64,000 bases of DNA from Rachicladosporium sp. CCFEE 5018 (Eukaryota > Ascomycota > Dothideomycetes > Cladosporiales > Cladosporiaceae). Position 1 is the stretch's first letter; every line of letters begins with the position of its first letter. The notes below the pieces were generated by a model. That model made no database searches. It was given only the letters and a program-made list of their open reading frames with translations, and was not told the DNA's origin. The translations under genes and the position numbers were made by a program. Below are positions 51,828 through 62,276 of the stretch, piece by piece. Where the stretch lies: assembly GCA_002077045.2 (NCBI GenBank), contig KZ111154.1, positions 124,001 through 188,000 of the forward strand. The letters are read 5' to 3'.

Positions 51828-53526
51828 TTGCAACGCGATAACATGAACACCTCTTCTGATCTCGCTGTTCCCCACTACTTCCTCCTCAGTAATGGCGAAC
51901 GGGTCGTGCACACGCTCTTGGAAGGCGAGGACAGTAGTGCCAGCATTAATGTTATCGGGAAAAGAGTCAACTGGATCACGGAATTCTACTCTATGATCGA
52001 CAAGTCATTCCCCAACGTCGTGCGAGAATTGGATGGGAACCAGGCTGTTGTGAACTCGTCAAGTGGGACCGTAGGAGGAAGTTCTGCGACTTGTCTTCGA
52101 CTCAGAGGCTCGGCTCGGACTGGATTCTACGTCCTGGCTGATGAGGGAAGACCGCCACCGACACGTGAGGAGCGCGATCCAACCTATGTAGACCTCACGA
52201 CATGTCCTCAGTTCATGCTGGAGAATGGCGATCGTGTGCTGTACACCGGCGGTGGTTCAAACATGAAGCGTTTCCACGAGATCTGTGACTTCATTGGCAA
52301 GTCGGTGGATCTGAGCCCAATCGGTGGCGCGGAGAGGGTCCAAGTGCGTATAGCTTGTGAGTTACAGGGTCAAGAGAAAAGCACTGTGCTCTCGAAGCAT
52401 GGCCCAACGGAACGCGATCCTTCGATCCCATACATCCTTAATGGTGCGCCAACGTCTTTCTTGTATACCATACGTCACAACAACACCCATGGACTGGCCG
52501 GAGCTCGCGCGCGAGGCATCGCGGCGGAAAGGGCAGAGCACGAGCGATTCTACGCTACGGCTGGCAAACGTGTTGATACCACGACGTGCAGAGAGTTCCT
52601 CCTGTCTAACGGTGAACGTGTGATCTACGTCCCCGAAACTGCAAGCATCGAGAGAGGACACAGGACCAAACCTTTCGAAGGCCTGGTGATCCATTGGAAT
52701 CCGGACGACGATACCCTGGGCCAGAAGAAGGCGTTCATCGTACGTGAAGTAGAGACGGAGGAAAAGAGCAAGATCGTGTCACCGAATGGTCCCTCCAACG
52801 AGATGCCTACAGCTCCCCACGTCCTCACCGGCACAATCAAAGGGGGTCTCTATACTCTGCCACCCCGGTTCTCAGCGCATGCACATAAACTTGCAACATC
52901 GCGGACGCCGCTTATCGGCCCACTGGGTCATGCTGATATTGGTCGTCTCTTCTCTGTTGTATTGATCAATGACATCAATACTGAGGTATGTACACGTGAC
53001 CATAGCCTCGCAATCGCACAAATGATCGCTGATGAATTTGCAGTTCAAGGATCGACTACTGCAAGCAAACATGGACTACAGCAGCCATATGGAGAGCTTT
53101 CTTGTCTTTGTCGAGAGCTTGACCGAAAAGTATGAAGATCCTTCCAGCCCAGGAGAGACCGTTGCAACCACCTCTTCCCCCTTTCAAGACCAGGATCCGC
53201 ATGCTTGCGCTTCTTTGCTCCGCCGTTCACGGCAGGAGACAGGTTCTGATTTGAACTTCGAGTACTTCATCATACTGGATAGCAGATCGCTCGAGGACGA
53301 TACTGTGCTCATGGTCGAGGCGATCCGGGCGGACGAGGACGATGATGCGGGCGATGCTGCGGCTGGCAGTGACAGTGATCCGCAGGCGCTGAGAGTCCTT
53401 ACTCTACGTGCAGAAATGTCACTGGTGAACGCTCGTTTCCTGTACTATACAGTCGAGGGAACTATGCGCGAGGACATAGAGGAATTGGAGCAGGAAGGCA
53501 GTGAAGACGGTGTGCTTCGGGATTGA
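51828..53526 (+). CDS. Unrecognised protein with three related N-terminal modules
   Basis: Not recognised as any known family. Model: join(51828..52985, 53044..53526), 546 aa; the Met at 51843 (MNTSSDLAVPHYF) is an alternative start. Intron 52986-53043 is GTATGT...TTGCAG, phase 0. Three modules of about 90 residues begin at about 10, 121 and 248 (numbered from 51843): HYFLLSNGERVVHTL, PQFMLENGDRVLYTG and REFLLSNGERVIYVP. Each continues with a G-x2-V strand, a VRE or IACE strand, K-x-V-x-S-x-x-G, and a closing G(FY/LY)xL. Modules 2 and 3 are preceded by VDLTTC and VDTTTC. The beta-rich pattern suggests repeated small barrels. The C-terminal about 160 residues are different: helical (MESFLVFVESLTEKYED), then FEYFIILDSRSLEDDTVLM and a very acidic Asp/Ala stretch. 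No signal peptide or membrane span, so probably cytosolic or nuclear. Confidence 0.7.
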
Positions 53527-54481
53527 CGAGAGAGGGCGCGCGCGCAGACTTTGGCCTTTGTCAATCTCCTATGCGCTGTTTTCATAGCGCTTTAGACTCT
53601 GGACTCCTCCCAGAGCCGCTTCGAAAGTACTGTAAAGGTACATGTTGTACCCCAGATAGCTCATGGCGTGCCGCCAAGGGTGCAGGCCGATGGATACGAC
53701 GGCAGTGAATCTACTTCATGCTACCGACGTCTCGCAGCTATCACTATCTCGAAGCTTGAGCGCCGCAGTACACACGTATGCCAGATCGTAAGTTTATCAT
53801 CCTGTGCCCTGACCGCTGTAACCAACGTAGGGGTGGTCGGTGTCAGTGGAATATATAGACATTCAGAACAGATGGCCATCACAACTTCTGCATCATTCGC
53901 ACACCGCATTTCCCGCCCGGAAGTGACCATCCGACGAGCTAAACTGCGGGGCGGCTACGCGGGTGTCATGGTGCGAGCGGTGACAGGTCGAAGAAGGCTA
54001 TGACCGACACTCGGGCCGCGGAAATGATAAGCTGAGGTCGGCGGAGGCGGCTGCTGACAAGAATAGAGAACAACAAAGCGGAGGACGGGAGCTGCTTGGA
54101 AGCTCTATCGCTGTGCCACCCACCCAGCCCAAGACATTGCGACGGTCCGCCGTTTTCTGGGCGACACTGCGTGACCCCACATTCGAGCTTGCACACCATC
54201 ATCGGGCTGACGATCTTGCTGACTACGTAGCCACCTCACGTTTGATGCGCATCCCGAATCAAGACTCTAACAACACCTCAACCAGCGCAAGGAACGTGAC
54301 AGGTCGACCGAGGGTAACAGTATTACCACAGCAGTGAGGCTTGCTCGTCGATGGCGTAGCGTACGTCGCGGATGCATCGCGGAGCTACACTGTCTCCTCT
54401 GACACGCTTGCAGTACTCCTCCGAGAGGCTAAGCACAGAGCACGATCCATCAATCTTTACCAGACACGAGGCCGATCTATC
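53527..54481. other. Upstream region of the second bZIP gene
   Basis: About 950 bp with no supported coding sequence. An AT-rich TATATAGA lies near 53852. It presumably holds the bZIP promoter. Confidence 0.35.
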
Positions 54482-55931
54482 ATGGAGATGTCAAATGGGC
54501 ACTGTACGGTCTCGAACTCAGTCAATAATGGCGACTGATGGCTAACAATCTGCAGCAAGCGGGACAGCTCTCAAGACAGAGTCAAGCAGCCCGCTGAGTC
54601 CACTCGGCATCTTGAGCAACCTCAACCCAGACAAGAAGCAGACTAAAGGTGCATTCCCTCGTGGTGCAGCCGCGGTACGCGCTGACTGTCAGTCCAGATG
54701 GCCAACCACCAAAACGAAGAGGGCCGAAGCCAGACAGCAAACCTGCTCTTACGAGGCGACAGGAGCTCAATCGTCAAGCACAGCGGTACGATGAAGCATT
54801 ATGACTCTTCTGGGGCTGTTGGCTAACGATTATAGCACACACCGCGAGCGTAAGGAGCTGTACATCAAAGCTCTCGAGCAGGAAGTCCTTCGGCTGAAGG
54901 AGATATATGCCTCGTCCAGCCAAGAGCGAGACGCTTATGCAGCCGAGAATCGCAAGCTTCGTGACCTACTCGCACAGCATGGCATCTCTTACGACCCATC
55001 GGCGGATCCGATAGCGTTCTCACGGCCACAGAGTAACTACGGCCCAAGCTCGGGAAGCAGTATGTCTGGCAGCTATGGGCCAGCGTCAGAGGGCACAGGC
55101 TCGAACTTCAGTCCCCCGCCACAATCGAACGGGCCAGGCTCAGGATCAGTCGCCGCCAGTCAGCGGAGTCTGGCGCAGCTACCCTCGAACAGACTCGATT
55201 ACGACCAGGTAGGGATTGACTTTGTGCTCACGTACGACTCCCGTGGCTCACCTTTGCCAATACATGTGACGCCAAATACACAAATGACACACCACATGAG
55301 AGCTCGCTGACACCTTACCGCAGACTGGAACGCCCATGCATGGACCACATGCAATACCTCCTCGGCCGCGCTCATAATCCTCAAGATCTCCCTGCTCGGC
55401 ACCCGCTAGAGAACCCAGACGATGGAGAATACGATCACATGTCTGGGCACGTTCTCATGGCCACAGCGCCACCCAAAGCACATATCATGACCAAGATGGC
55501 GGAGACCTACCCGCACCAGATGCCTGCTGATCTGAGCACACCGACTCTGGCAAAATTATTGGATCTGAGCAATCGGTTGCCGATTGACAGTACTGGCGAG
55601 ATCACGCCCATTATGGCCTGGACTATGGTCTTGCGAGACCCAAGAGTGGCTCATCTCGGTGAGCGCGACTTTGCGAAGCTCAAGGAAGGACTTGTGGCGC
55701 AGACTAGGTGCTATGGGTATGGTATTGAATTTCGCTAAGTAGATAGCACTTAGGCTGACTTAATGATGCAGTTTCGGCGCAGTCATAGAGGAATTCGAGG
55801 TGCAGGACGCGCTGTCAACACTCTACGCGGAGAAGACTGGTAATGTCTACCAGCGGCCAGCTGGTGCTATTGAACGTGTTCCACCTGTGCATGGTATAAC
55901 AGGGCACATGCACGAAGCGATGGCTACATGA
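54482..55931 (+). CDS. bZIP transcription factor
   Basis: Fungal bZIP of the Yap-like group. Model: join(54482..54503, 54556..54648, 54698..54785, 54836..55231, 55324..55716, 55772..55931), 383 aa, all phases consistent. The 22-nt first exon (MEMSNGH) leads into SPLSPLGILSNLNPDKKQTK. Then DGQPPKRRGPKPD and the basic region TRRQELNRQAQRTHRERKEL, assembled over exons 3-4. The zipper is IKALEQEVLRLKEIYASSSQ with Leu/Val heptads. After a Ser/Gly/Pro-rich linker, a conserved C-terminal region begins DYDQVGIDFVLTLERPCMDH and includes LLDLSNRLP, AWTMVLRDPRV and CYGFGAVIEEFEV. The conserved C-terminal domain is shared by many Pezizomycotina bZIPs, but its role is unknown to me. Nuclear regulator; targets unknown. 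Confidence 0.85.
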
Positions 55932-56060
55932 AATGGAAGATGCTCCCCCACTTGGCTTGGAAACATAGTATGCGCAGTGGATATTATGGGAATGATCAGG
56001 ACTTGAGCTTACTGTGATCGGCGAACGATCTACGAGCTGCGCTCCAAGAATTGATATTAC

Positions 56061-59000
56061 TTATTTCCAGTTCTGCCAGCTACATCCACAACCTCCCGTA
56101 CCACCATCGATGCCTCTTCCAACCTCCGTCGCCTCTCTCCTGCCTATACTCACAACTGCGTTTCCAGGTACCTCTGCAGCATTAACGATGTTTCCGCCGA
56201 AAGCCCTATCTTCTGTGACCCACCAGCCATCATCGCTGACTTTGCCCTCATCGTCCAGACTGTAGCAGTATACACCCCTCCTCGCTGCATCTCCGCCATG
56301 CCGGTCAAGTGTGAGAGTCGCTTGGTAGGGGAAGGATCCCGGCTGCACGAGATCATTTGCTGTAGAATTGATGGCTGAGACGTCTAAGCTCGAGGCGCCG
56401 GTCCCGTTAGTCATCGGCAGAACCTCTGTGGTGTTGGAGACAGATGGTGCGGAGCTGCTGTTGAGCAAGGGACTGCTGCGTCGAGTCCAGATCTGAACGT
56501 GCATACGGGTCTGCGACCAGGTGCAAACTGCCGAAGAGCTGATCGATGCCGCGCTGCCAGGGATCGTCAAGTTAGCTTCAGGATCGCTGATATTAGAGGC
56601 CATCATTGTTCGGTCGAAGTAGGTGTAGAAGCCGTAATGCTCATCCGGCGCATCACGATTGTACAGTCGCAAAGGCTGAGACTGAGCATATGGATAGAGA
56701 GTCTCAGGCAGCGACTGACCATTCGGGAGTTTGACGGGCTTGGGCACATTCCGTGCAGCAGATGTCGAAGCGTTCGTGTTGCTGCTAGAATTCGACACAG
56801 CTCCCGTGGTTGGGTAAGGGTATGGGTATGGGTCGCTCTGACGCTTAGCCAGGCCGTTCAGAGAGATGGGGTCAAGCAGAGACAGAAAGAACGGCGTCTC
56901 CTCGCCTTCGTAAGGTGCAGTGATGTTGTCGGTCGTGTTGCCGAGGAACACCTGATCTTCTGTGCTTGGTGGTGATGGCGTAGGAGCCCACACAGAGTTT
57001 GCCCATGTACCTCTCGATTGCAGAAGCGACCGAGCACGCACAGTCCCGCTGCGTCGGCTGAGATCTGACAACAGCTCGGTGTTGTTAAGCTGGCTTGTCG
57101 TATGATTACGGAACCGAATCTCGAACCGGAAGTCAGGCTGCAACGTTTTGCTGGTAGCTTCAGTTGCCACACAGGTCCATAGATTACTCTCTGCCACGCA
57201 TGCACTCTCCTGTCGTGAAGTCGCCGGCTGAGCTACGGTGGTCACGCCTGTTGGCAACGGCGGGAAAGATGTTAGATTCAGCCATTGCGCCTGCACGGTT
57301 GTGTCGCCATGCTTCTGTGAGACGAGAGTAATGAGCAGTACGACAAGCAGCAGCAGGAGCAAAGATGCCGCACCCGCCAATGTCCAGAAAATTCTGCGAA
57401 CAAATGGCTCCCTCGGTGCGCGGTCCTCATCAGTCATAATCTTGAGCTGACCGAAACGATCAGTGCCCAGCCGTGGCTTCTCGGACAGTGGTGGAGGTGC
57501 GAAGAAGACCTCCTTCTCACTGCTAGTGATGCCCAATCCAGAGCTATCGTTGCGACTGTGTAGTATAGGCCGTTCACGAACGATAGGATTCGACTTCTTC
57601 AGCGCCGGGTGGACCAACGTTTGTGTGAAGGAGTCGTCAATTGCGCTGGGCAGTCCGGGAGGGCTTGGTGGCCTGCTGGACACAAGTGTGATCGCTTTCG
57701 TTTCCCCTCTTGTCGAATGAGGACCCATGATCGCTGCAAGGTGGGCGTGTTGAAGAACGGGCGTTTCTGATAGTGGCGAAGCTTGAGAGCCTATAGTAAG
57801 CTGTGTCATGTCGCGTGTCACTGTCGGACGTGCAGAAGTCGAAGGCGCCAGCTCGCCTCTCGTTGGTGATGCAAAGGTTGGAGAGCGTGCTTCAAGCGAC
57901 ATGTTAAGTGCGACCGCCTGGTCTTCTGGCGTTGCAGCATCCGCATCCGCACAGCGATATTTCGGAGCAGATGTCGACGTCGCGGGCGAGGTTGACCCAG
58001 GACCGACAGAACGCGACGCACCATGATTGTGGCGTTCACAAGCGCATACGTCGGTTAGCGCGGAGAGCGGAGAGCTTGCAGAGCGATCGAGGACCAGACT
58101 GGGAAAGTGTCTCGAAAAATCGTAATATGCTGCTGCCTCGCCCTGGCTTGGGATACGGTAGATGTCCACTTGGGGCGAGCAGGCCCCTGTCGTCGCAGGC
58201 GCCGTGAAAGAGCGTGTGGGCAGATTGCGCGTATGCTCCTCAACCTGGGCACCAGCTCCAGCAGATCTTGACTCCTCAAAATCCGTGTCGTCGCTATCGG
58301 AGCTCATGCGGCCCGCTGCTCTCTGGTCACTCATACGTGACGCGTTCCACAATATCGGCGTGCTCTCCTCTTCGTGGAGAGCCGGCGATTTCCAGAAATG
58401 GCCGTTTGTACCAGCGGAGAACGGCGATGTCACAAAGTTCCACCACCCATGACTTCGACGCGGGGTTGGTAGCTGCGATCGCGAAGTGAGACGCTGCGAG
58501 CGGCCCCTCTTCAGGCTGTTGGTAGATGATATCGCTCGTCTTGTACCAGCGTCGTCCTCCTCGAAGACTGTACAGACGGAGAGCGTGGCTTTGTGACTCT
58601 TGGCGTCGGCGGTCTCGTCCTTGACGACAGCACCAATGGACTCCGTCACCGTCTGCGTTCGCTCAAGAATAGGCTTCATGCGGCCTTGCATGGCAAAGAG
58701 AGGCAGGGGCGGTACTGGCGGAGTTTTCTCGAAGTCTGCAGTGCACGGCATGCCACTGTATACACTCGATGCTGGACGCGCCACGCCGAGCAAAGCGGCC
58801 TGAGCGGTAGTGTTGCATTGTGCAAAGTCCTCCCTTGCAGGCGTGATGAGTATCGTGGGTGTGTTTGGCTCACGTGCTTGCTGTTGGACGCGACTATCCG
58901 AGATATCGATGCCGATGGGAACAACGCGATCCGAAGGTGATACGTCGGTCAAGTTCAGTGGTGAGGGGCGTAGTCCATGTATTCGTTTGTTGTACGGATG

Positions 59001-59318
59001 CACAGCCAGGCTGTGATCTTGCGCTTGGGCGCCCGTTTGGGCAGTCTTGTTGCGATAGGCGTCCGGTCTCGAGGGTAGTCCAGAGCGCGACGCATTGACT
59101 TTCTTGTAGCCAGCAGCGGAACCTGCGAAAGCGTTCCGTACCACGTCAACACTGTCCCGTGAGTCTGACGCGCCCTGTAGAAGCTTTGGAGATGTGCCTC
59201 GGTGGCGTGAGAAGCTCGTGTCGACTGCTAAACTGCCTGAAGGGCTCGACTTCGCGATCACGTCCCGAGTCTGCTCATTGTTCAATCCCTGCGCGGGCCG
59301 AGTGTTCGTGAGGTGCAT
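56061..59318 (-). CDS. Large single-pass membrane protein of unknown function
   Basis: Single-exon 1085-aa protein, with no named family recognised. Residues 1-640 are Ser/Thr/Arg-rich and disordered, with many possible phosphosites. One strong transmembrane segment spans about 641-666 (ASLLLLLLVVLLITLVSQ), preceded by RRIFW, giving a probable type II topology (N-terminus cytosolic). The outside part (about 667-1085) has many N-glycosylation sequons (NLT, NHT, NNT, NTT, NIT, NSS, NAS, NIS, NGT, NST). It contains two beta-rich patches with paired Cys (ESACVAESNLWTCVATE; SSSAVCTWSQTRMHVQIWTR; VYCYSLDDEGKVSDDGWWV), which look like a conserved secreted fold. The C-terminus ends Cys-rich, GGCGCSWQNWK. 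A cell-surface or cell-wall role is possible but unproven. Confidence 0.75.
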   Translation of the reverse strand: MHLTNTRPAQGLNNEQTRDVIAKSSPSGSLAVDTSFSRHRGTSPKLLQGASDSRDSVDVVRNAFAGSAAGYKKVNASRSGLPSRPDAYRNKTAQTGAQAQDHSLAVHPYNKRIHGLRPSPLNLTDVSPSDRVVPIGIDISDSRVQQQAREPNTPTILITPAREDFAQCNTTAQAALLGVARPASSVYSGMPCTADFEKTPPVPPLPLFAMQGRMKPILERTQTVTESIGAVVKDETADAKSHKATLSVCTVFEEDDAGTRRAISSTNSLKRGRSQRLTSRSQLPTPRRSHGWWNFVTSPFSAGTNGHFWKSPALHEEESTPILWNASRMSDQRAAGRMSSDSDDTDFEESRSAGAGAQVEEHTRNLPTRSFTAPATTGACSPQVDIYRIPSQGEAAAYYDFSRHFPSLVLDRSASSPLSALTDVCACERHNHGASRSVGPGSTSPATSTSAPKYRCADADAATPEDQAVALNMSLEARSPTFASPTRGELAPSTSARPTVTRDMTQLTIGSQASPLSETPVLQHAHLAAIMGPHSTRGETKAITLVSSRPPSPPGLPSAIDDSFTQTLVHPALKKSNPIVRERPILHSRNDSSGLGITSSEKEVFFAPPPLSEKPRLGTDRFGQLKIMTDEDRAPREPFVRRIFWTLAGAASLLLLLLVVLLITLVSQKHGDTTVQAQWLNLTSFPPLPTGVTTVAQPATSRQESACVAESNLWTCVATEATSKTLQPDFRFEIRFRNHTTSQLNNTELLSDLSRRSGTVRARSLLQSRGTWANSVWAPTPSPPSTEDQVFLGNTTDNITAPYEGEETPFFLSLLDPISLNGLAKRQSDPYPYPYPTTGAVSNSSSNTNASTSAARNVPKPVKLPNGQSLPETLYPYAQSQPLRLYNRDAPDEHYGFYTYFDRTMMASNISDPEANLTIPGSAASISSSAVCTWSQTRMHVQIWTRRSSPLLNSSSAPSVSNTTEVLPMTNGTGASSLDVSAINSTANDLVQPGSFPYQATLTLDRHGGDAARRGVYCYSLDDEGKVSDDGWWVTEDRAFGGNIVNAAEVPGNAVVSIGRREATEVGRGIDGGTGGCGCSWQNWK

Positions 59319-59931
59319 CCTAATAGGCGATTTGGTGAAATTTCAGAGGTCGTGTTAGAAGGCGCCAGCGCCGTGGTAATTGTGCAAAAGAGCTCGCAAC
59401 GTACAACACCAGGGATGGAAGGACTACAAAGGAAAGAACGCACTGTACAGGATCAAACACACGAGTGTAGTATAGACAGAGGAGAGGAGAGACAGAGAAA
59501 GAGAGGATACACTACCGGAGCCAGCGTCCCAGTACAATCCGAAATCGAAGCCTCGCACGACAGCATCGAAGGAATGCCCACCCGTCTCCATTGGCCTCGA
59601 TGCATATAGCAGAGCCGCTGATGAGAAGTCCGAGCACCTGATGAAAGCGACGATGATGGTAAGAACAGGGTACGGAAATGTCTGGTCTTTCGAGTGAATT
59701 GTGTTCTATGCATTATGGTCCAATCGAGACGGTTCAAGGAAATGTCTCTACGCGCCGAGCACAGACCACATCCGCGTCGACTTCAGCTTCACGACACCGT
59801 TGCGATCAGGATCGCGCATGGATGTTATTTACTAAGGCGCACAGAAGTCTGAGGTGTAGAGGCCGTACGAGACCGCATCCAGGACGAGTGAGGAAGTCAA
59901 ACTGCACAATCACAGGCTGTGGCCGTAATAA
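59319..59931. promoter_or_regulatory. Divergent promoter region of two membrane-protein genes
   Basis: About 610 bp between diverging starts. A purine-rich AGAGGAGAGGAGAGAC tract lies near 59475. No other element was assigned. Confidence 0.35.
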
Positions 59932-60606
59932 GTGACATGGCCGATCGTGAGCACGCCACCAATCGTCAACCGCGCAGTCCAGTCATTGTCTCTAACAAGA
60001 CTGTCAACAGCTGCGCGTCGGAACATTGGCAAAGGCCCTCTAATCGTCTTCCATCGCTTGATCCGCTTCTACAAGACCTTTCTCATCCTCTCAACTCTGA
60101 TCTCAGCCTTATCAGCATCTGCCCTCCAGTTTCCCGAATTCCATCCTGCCGACAGTAACATACTCCGCGTCGCCGAAGGCTTCTTCGTGTCCTCGACTTC
60201 GACTGCGGTCATAGCAGCCATGGTCGGCACCATGCTGCTCTTCCGTTATGATGGCCACCAGGAAGCGACGTTGCGAGATCTTATCCTGGCGTGGACGCCG
60301 CTTATCATTCTCGACTGGTCCATTATATCGTTTCTTGGAGGCATTATCTTGTGGTACGTGGCGCAGAACCCGGACTTCCGGAGCTGGCTTGTGGGTAGTT
60401 CTACTGGCTTGCTGCTCCTCTTCGCTCTGTGGCTTTCTGCGGATATGTTCATTGCTATGAAGCGGCCCGGTGGGCTAGGGAAGGAGGAGCTCGAGTACCT
60501 TGATAGTCTGGCGGCCCAGGCTGATAAAGACGGTAAGCCCGACGAAGCGGCCAAGGGTCGAAATGTGGCCGTCCATTCTTCTCCTGCTGACGCGCTGGGC
60601 GACTGA
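59932..60606 (+). CDS. Predicted four-span membrane protein
   Basis: 224 aa from the Met at 59932, single exon; family not recognised. An overlapping frame from the ATG at 59937 (MADREHATNRQPRS) also looks plausible, so a short spliced first exon is possible and the first 25 residues are uncertain. Four hydrophobic segments: FYKTFLILSTLISALSASAL (about 46-65), STSTAVIAAMVGTMLLF (about 85-103), LAWTPLIILDWSIISFLGGI (about 118-140) and WLVGSSTGLLLLFALWLSAD (about 150-172). The C-terminus is hydrophilic and charged (KEELEYLDSLAAQADKDG). It converges on a tail-anchored coiled-coil gene only 85 bp away. Confidence 0.75.
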   Translation: MTWPIVSTPPIVNRAVQSLSLTRLSTAARRNIGKGPLIVFHRLIRFYKTFLILSTLISALSASALQFPEFHPADSNILRVAEGFFVSSTSTAVIAAMVGTMLLFRYDGHQEATLRDLILAWTPLIILDWSIISFLGGIILWYVAQNPDFRSWLVGSSTGLLLLFALWLSADMFIAMKRPGGLGKEELEYLDSLAAQADKDGKPDEAAKGRNVAVHSSPADALGD

Positions 60607-60691
60607 TTGACGCACGGGTTCGTACTGTAGCGTGCTAAAACCATGGGTCACTACAACGCAAACTGAGAGTAGCAGGGAAATGGTATAGGTG

Positions 60692-61771
60692 TCACAGAAC
60701 CTCCTTGAACATTTCCTGTAGATACGGATCCTCTGTGTGAGTCGGCCTGATCACCGCTACCACAGACCCAGCAGCACCCTCCACCACCTCACCGAGGTGC
60801 ACTAGCTTCCTACCCAGATCATCAAGCTGCAGTTCCACACGCCCTCTGTTCTTCGCAATAAGGAGTGCAATGATCAATGCTATCACCGCAACGACCGATC
60901 CCGACGTGATACCCCACTGCTTCCGTCTCAACGCCTGCCGCTGATGATACCGCTTCTCGTACGTCTCCACCCTCCCCCTCGCAGCCTCAAGCCTCTCATT
61001 CAGCACCTCGGTGCTCGACTTCGCATTCTGAAGTCTCTCCACCAGCCGATCAACCCGCTTCTGCTGCGGCTTGAACTCCACGTACCCTTCCAGCGTCTTC
61101 CCAACATCTCCATGCAGCACCTCCGCATCCTTCTCGAACTTCTCTCTCGACTCCTTGCTCTCCTCGGCCAGCCGCTGCATTTCATTGATGGTGTTGCGCA
61201 TCACCTCTGCCTTCTCCAGTATAGAGTAATACGTGTCGTCCAGCTCCCTCGTGCTTCGCATGCCTAGTTCCTCGACTTTCGCCAGTGAGCACCGTAGCTC
61301 CGTCTGTCGTTTGACGTTCGCTTTCTTTGCTCGTAGCACGTCCTCGGGCTTCACACGCTTGCGCTCAGCCTCTGCTTGCGCTTGCGCCATGTCCCAGGCC
61401 GGCTGCACCTGCTGTGCGGCATTACCGCTGCCATTACGACTGCTAGGCTCAGGACTTCGCTTCCGGTCTCGTCGTAGGATGTTGTCGAAGCTTGTTGGTG
61501 GCTTGAGCTCGATGGCTGACTGCACTGTGTCGCGCGCTGCATGCCGTACAGAACGGTGAGGCTTGTGGATGTGCGATTGATGAGTGCCTGGAAGGACTCT
61601 GTTGCGCAGGCTATTGGCATGATCGCGTTTACTCGACGAATTTGCGGACGGCATGGGTTTCGTAGAGGTTGGAGGATCGGTGTGGGAGCGGGTTGGTTTG
61701 ATATCGGTCAAAGTCGACTGCACTCGGTCGACCGGGTGCGGTCTCGAGTGGTGGATGCCAGGGACGTCCAT
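60692..61771 (-). CDS. Tail-anchored coiled-coil protein
   Basis: Single exon, 359 aa; family not recognised. Residues 1-130 are basic and disordered with many His/Arg/Ser. A long coiled coil runs about 130-280 (RTELR-like heptads, e.g. EEKAEVMRNTINEMQRL region and RVDRLVERLQNAKSSTEV). One transmembrane segment lies at about 287-309 (SGSVVAVIALIIALLIAKN), followed by about 50 residues (LQLDDLGRKLVHLGEVVEG). Topology: coiled coil in the cytosol or nucleoplasm, anchored near the C-terminus. Such architecture is seen in nuclear-envelope, spindle-pole and ER tethering proteins, but no motif identifies which. Confidence 0.75.
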   Translation of the reverse strand: MDVPGIHHSRPHPVDRVQSTLTDIKPTRSHTDPPTSTKPMPSANSSSKRDHANSLRNRVLPGTHQSHIHKPHRSVRHAARDTVQSAIELKPPTSFDNILRRDRKRSPEPSSRNGSGNAAQQVQPAWDMAQAQAEAERKRVKPEDVLRAKKANVKRQTELRCSLAKVEELGMRSTRELDDTYYSILEKAEVMRNTINEMQRLAEESKESREKFEKDAEVLHGDVGKTLEGYVEFKPQQKRVDRLVERLQNAKSSTEVLNERLEAARGRVETYEKRYHQRQALRRKQWGITSGSVVAVIALIIALLIAKNRGRVELQLDDLGRKLVHLGEVVEGAAGSVVAVIRPTHTEDPYLQEMFKEVL

Positions 61772-62276
61772 GGTGCCTGCTGCTTGAGAGCATCAAATAC
61801 CCCGTGATCGCCTGGTTGATGTTAACTTCCACACGTTGGCCCAAGCTCAGCATGCGAGCAAACATCGAACACCTCGGGCTTCATCAACATGACAGTGAGT
61901 GAGAAGGTCATTGAGCTTGCTGCAGCGCCGGAACTCGATGATCTTCACTGATGAACGTTACTTTTGTCTCGACAAGTCCGCTGCGTGGGCGATCAGTTGC
62001 GTGGCTTGCGATTATGCACACGATGTCTCCACCGCCCCGCCGATGGGGCTGCGTGCATGTGGCCACTTCGAGCTTGAAAGTATGCATCTCGCCCGCAAAC
62101 TGATACACAGTCTCGATAGACTATAGATGATTGCAACAAACATACCATGGCATATCAAGCAGCAGGTATTGGCCTTCGATGACAATTGATCATCGGTACA
62201 TGTGAGTCTCTACGTGCTCAGCACAGTCGTACATTGCGCCATCTACCATGACCAACCCAAAGCCGATGAGGGCAAG
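61772..62276. promoter_or_regulatory. Divergent promoter region before the HET-domain gene
   Basis: About 500 bp between diverging starts. No supported gene or specific motif. Confidence 0.35.
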
